64,000 nt of DNA from Cellulomonas fimi ATCC 484 (GTDB lineage: Bacteria; Actinomycetota; Actinomycetes; Actinomycetales; Cellulomonadaceae), in assembly GCF_000212695.1 (NCBI RefSeq), contig NC_015514.1:806001-870000 (forward strand), in the 5' to 3' direction. Both the position numbers and the translations under genes were made by a program. Every line of letters begins with the position of its first letter. Positions within the stretch are counted from its first letter, which is position 1. The notes under the pieces are model-generated. The model searched no databases. It saw only the letters and a list, made by a program, of their open reading frames with translations, and was not told the origin of the DNA. This document shows positions 63,434 to 64,000 of this stretch, piece by piece.

Positions 63434-64000
63434 ATGCAGCCCCAGCGAACCCCGCGTCGCCGCACGTCAGGCCCGCTGTCCGTCGTGGCCGTGCTGGCGC
63501 TGACGGCGGCGTGCGGCAGCCCGGCCGCGCCCGAGTCCTCCGCCGCCCCGAGCCGCACGCCGCGGTCCACGCCCTCGGCGTCGCCCACCTCGGCCGTCCC
63601 TGTCGTCGCCGGCTACGACGTCGGCGAGATACCGCCGGTGCCGCTGTTCGTCCTGCCCGACCTGTCGATGCTCGACGCGTCGCTCGCGGGCTTCGCGATC
63701 ACCGTGGACCAGGCCGTCGGCGACCTGCCGGGGGTCCGCGTGGAGCCGCAGCGGTGCGACGCGCAGGCCGCCTCGCCCGGCGTGCTGCTCGCGTACGGCG
63801 ACGGGTCGGGGACGCTGACCGGCCCGGACGGCACCGTGACGAACTACGGCGACGGCTCGGGCACGTACAGCCTCAACGGCACCGAGGTCACCGTCTACGG
63901 CGACGGCTCCGGCACCTACGCCGACGGCACCACGACCGTGTCGAGCTACGGCGACGGCTCGGGCAGCTACGACGACGGCACCACGAGCGTGACCCTGTAC
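63434..64000 (+). CDS. Lipoprotein with 17-residue YGDGSG tandem repeats (3' truncated)
   Basis: The first 189 residues are visible; the frame is open at the window end. Arg-rich signal with lipobox LTAAC (C27), a Ser/Pro linker, a short domain (VPLFVLPDLSMLDASLAGFAITVDQAVGDLPGVRVEPQRCD), then four consecutive 17-residue repeats each starting YGDGSG: YGDGSGTLTGPDGTVTN, YGDGSGTYSLNGTEVTV, YGDGSGTYADGTTTVSS, YGDGSGSYDDGTTSVTL, and the first Y of a fifth. The repeat suggests a beta-solenoid or hairpin ladder with Asp-Gly turns that may bind calcium. ATG at 63434 lies 6 nt after -10 box TAGTTT (63422-63427), so it is probably leaderless. Confidence 0.82.
   Translation, partial: MQPQRTPRRRTSGPLSVVAVLALTAACGSPAAPESSAAPSRTPRSTPSASPTSAVPVVAGYDVGEIPPVPLFVLPDLSMLDASLAGFAITVDQAVGDLPGVRVEPQRCDAQAASPGVLLAYGDGSGTLTGPDGTVTNYGDGSGTYSLNGTEVTVYGDGSGTYADGTTTVSSYGDGSGSYDDGTTSVTLY

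Overview
The window is chromosomal DNA from a very GC-rich actinobacterium. Almost every codon ends in G or C, and GTG starts are frequent. There is a DtxR/IdeR regulator whose metal ligands fall at textbook positions, a c-di-AMP riboswitch in front of an NlpC/P60 cell-wall hydrolase, and two very large secreted multidomain glycoside hydrolases. This fits a cellulolytic soil genus such as Cellulomonas or a close relative. The genus is inferred from gene content and style; no marker gene proves it.

Layout. 1-13 kb is mostly core metabolism and regulation: the tail of a surface protein, serC and ideR (divergent), the riboswitch with its NlpC/P60 gene, an HNH protein, a universal stress protein, an Lrp-type regulator, a CAP-domain protein, the ddaH-rocD arginine/ornithine pair, an SRPBCC protein, an aldo/keto reductase, and EcsC and OsmC proteins. 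13-24.5 kb holds an MFS transporter, an N6-adenine methylase with a fused HsdS-like specificity domain, and a tightly coupled five-gene operon: SWIM zinc finger, DUF5691, MoxR AAA+ ATPase, DUF5682, VWA. A PH-like protein and tRNA-Lys(TTT) follow. 24.6-30.4 kb is accessory-looking: an unrecognised protein with a possible frameshifted or decayed tail, a small secreted protein, two tandem paralogous secreted repeat proteins, a DUF4253 protein and a GPP34/GOLPH3-like protein.

30.4-42.9 kb carries a YfbK-type VWA lipoprotein, a TetR/oxidoreductase divergent pair with a double palindromic operator, an F420-type (DUF385) protein, an OhrR-like MarR regulator divergent from an alpha/beta hydrolase with a palindromic operator, a secreted beta-helix protein, very small genes, a second HNH protein, a serine hydrolase, a methyltransferase, an acetyltransferase and a lipoprotein. 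42.9-53.2 kb has an ECF sigma factor overlapping a putative anti-sigma factor, a chemoreceptor, a complete biliverdin-type phytochrome fused to a SpoIIE/PP2C phosphatase, a YcaQ-like DNA-repair protein, a membrane protein and an iron-boxed siderophore-interacting flavoreductase. 53.3-63.2 kb is a two-gene secreted polysaccharide-degradation operon. The window ends inside a lipoprotein built of a 17-residue tandem repeat.

Regulatory themes. At least ten genes carry a TAnnnT -10 box exactly 6-8 nt before the start codon, which predicts leaderless mRNAs. Iron control (IdeR and a downstream iron box), peroxide control (OhrR), c-di-AMP control and light control are all visible. The strongest candidates for unusual biology are the SWIM/DUF5691/MoxR/DUF5682/VWA operon with its neighbouring methylase, the phytochrome-phosphatase, and the YGDGSG-repeat lipoprotein. 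Protein family names come from motif recognition by eye; no database search was run.
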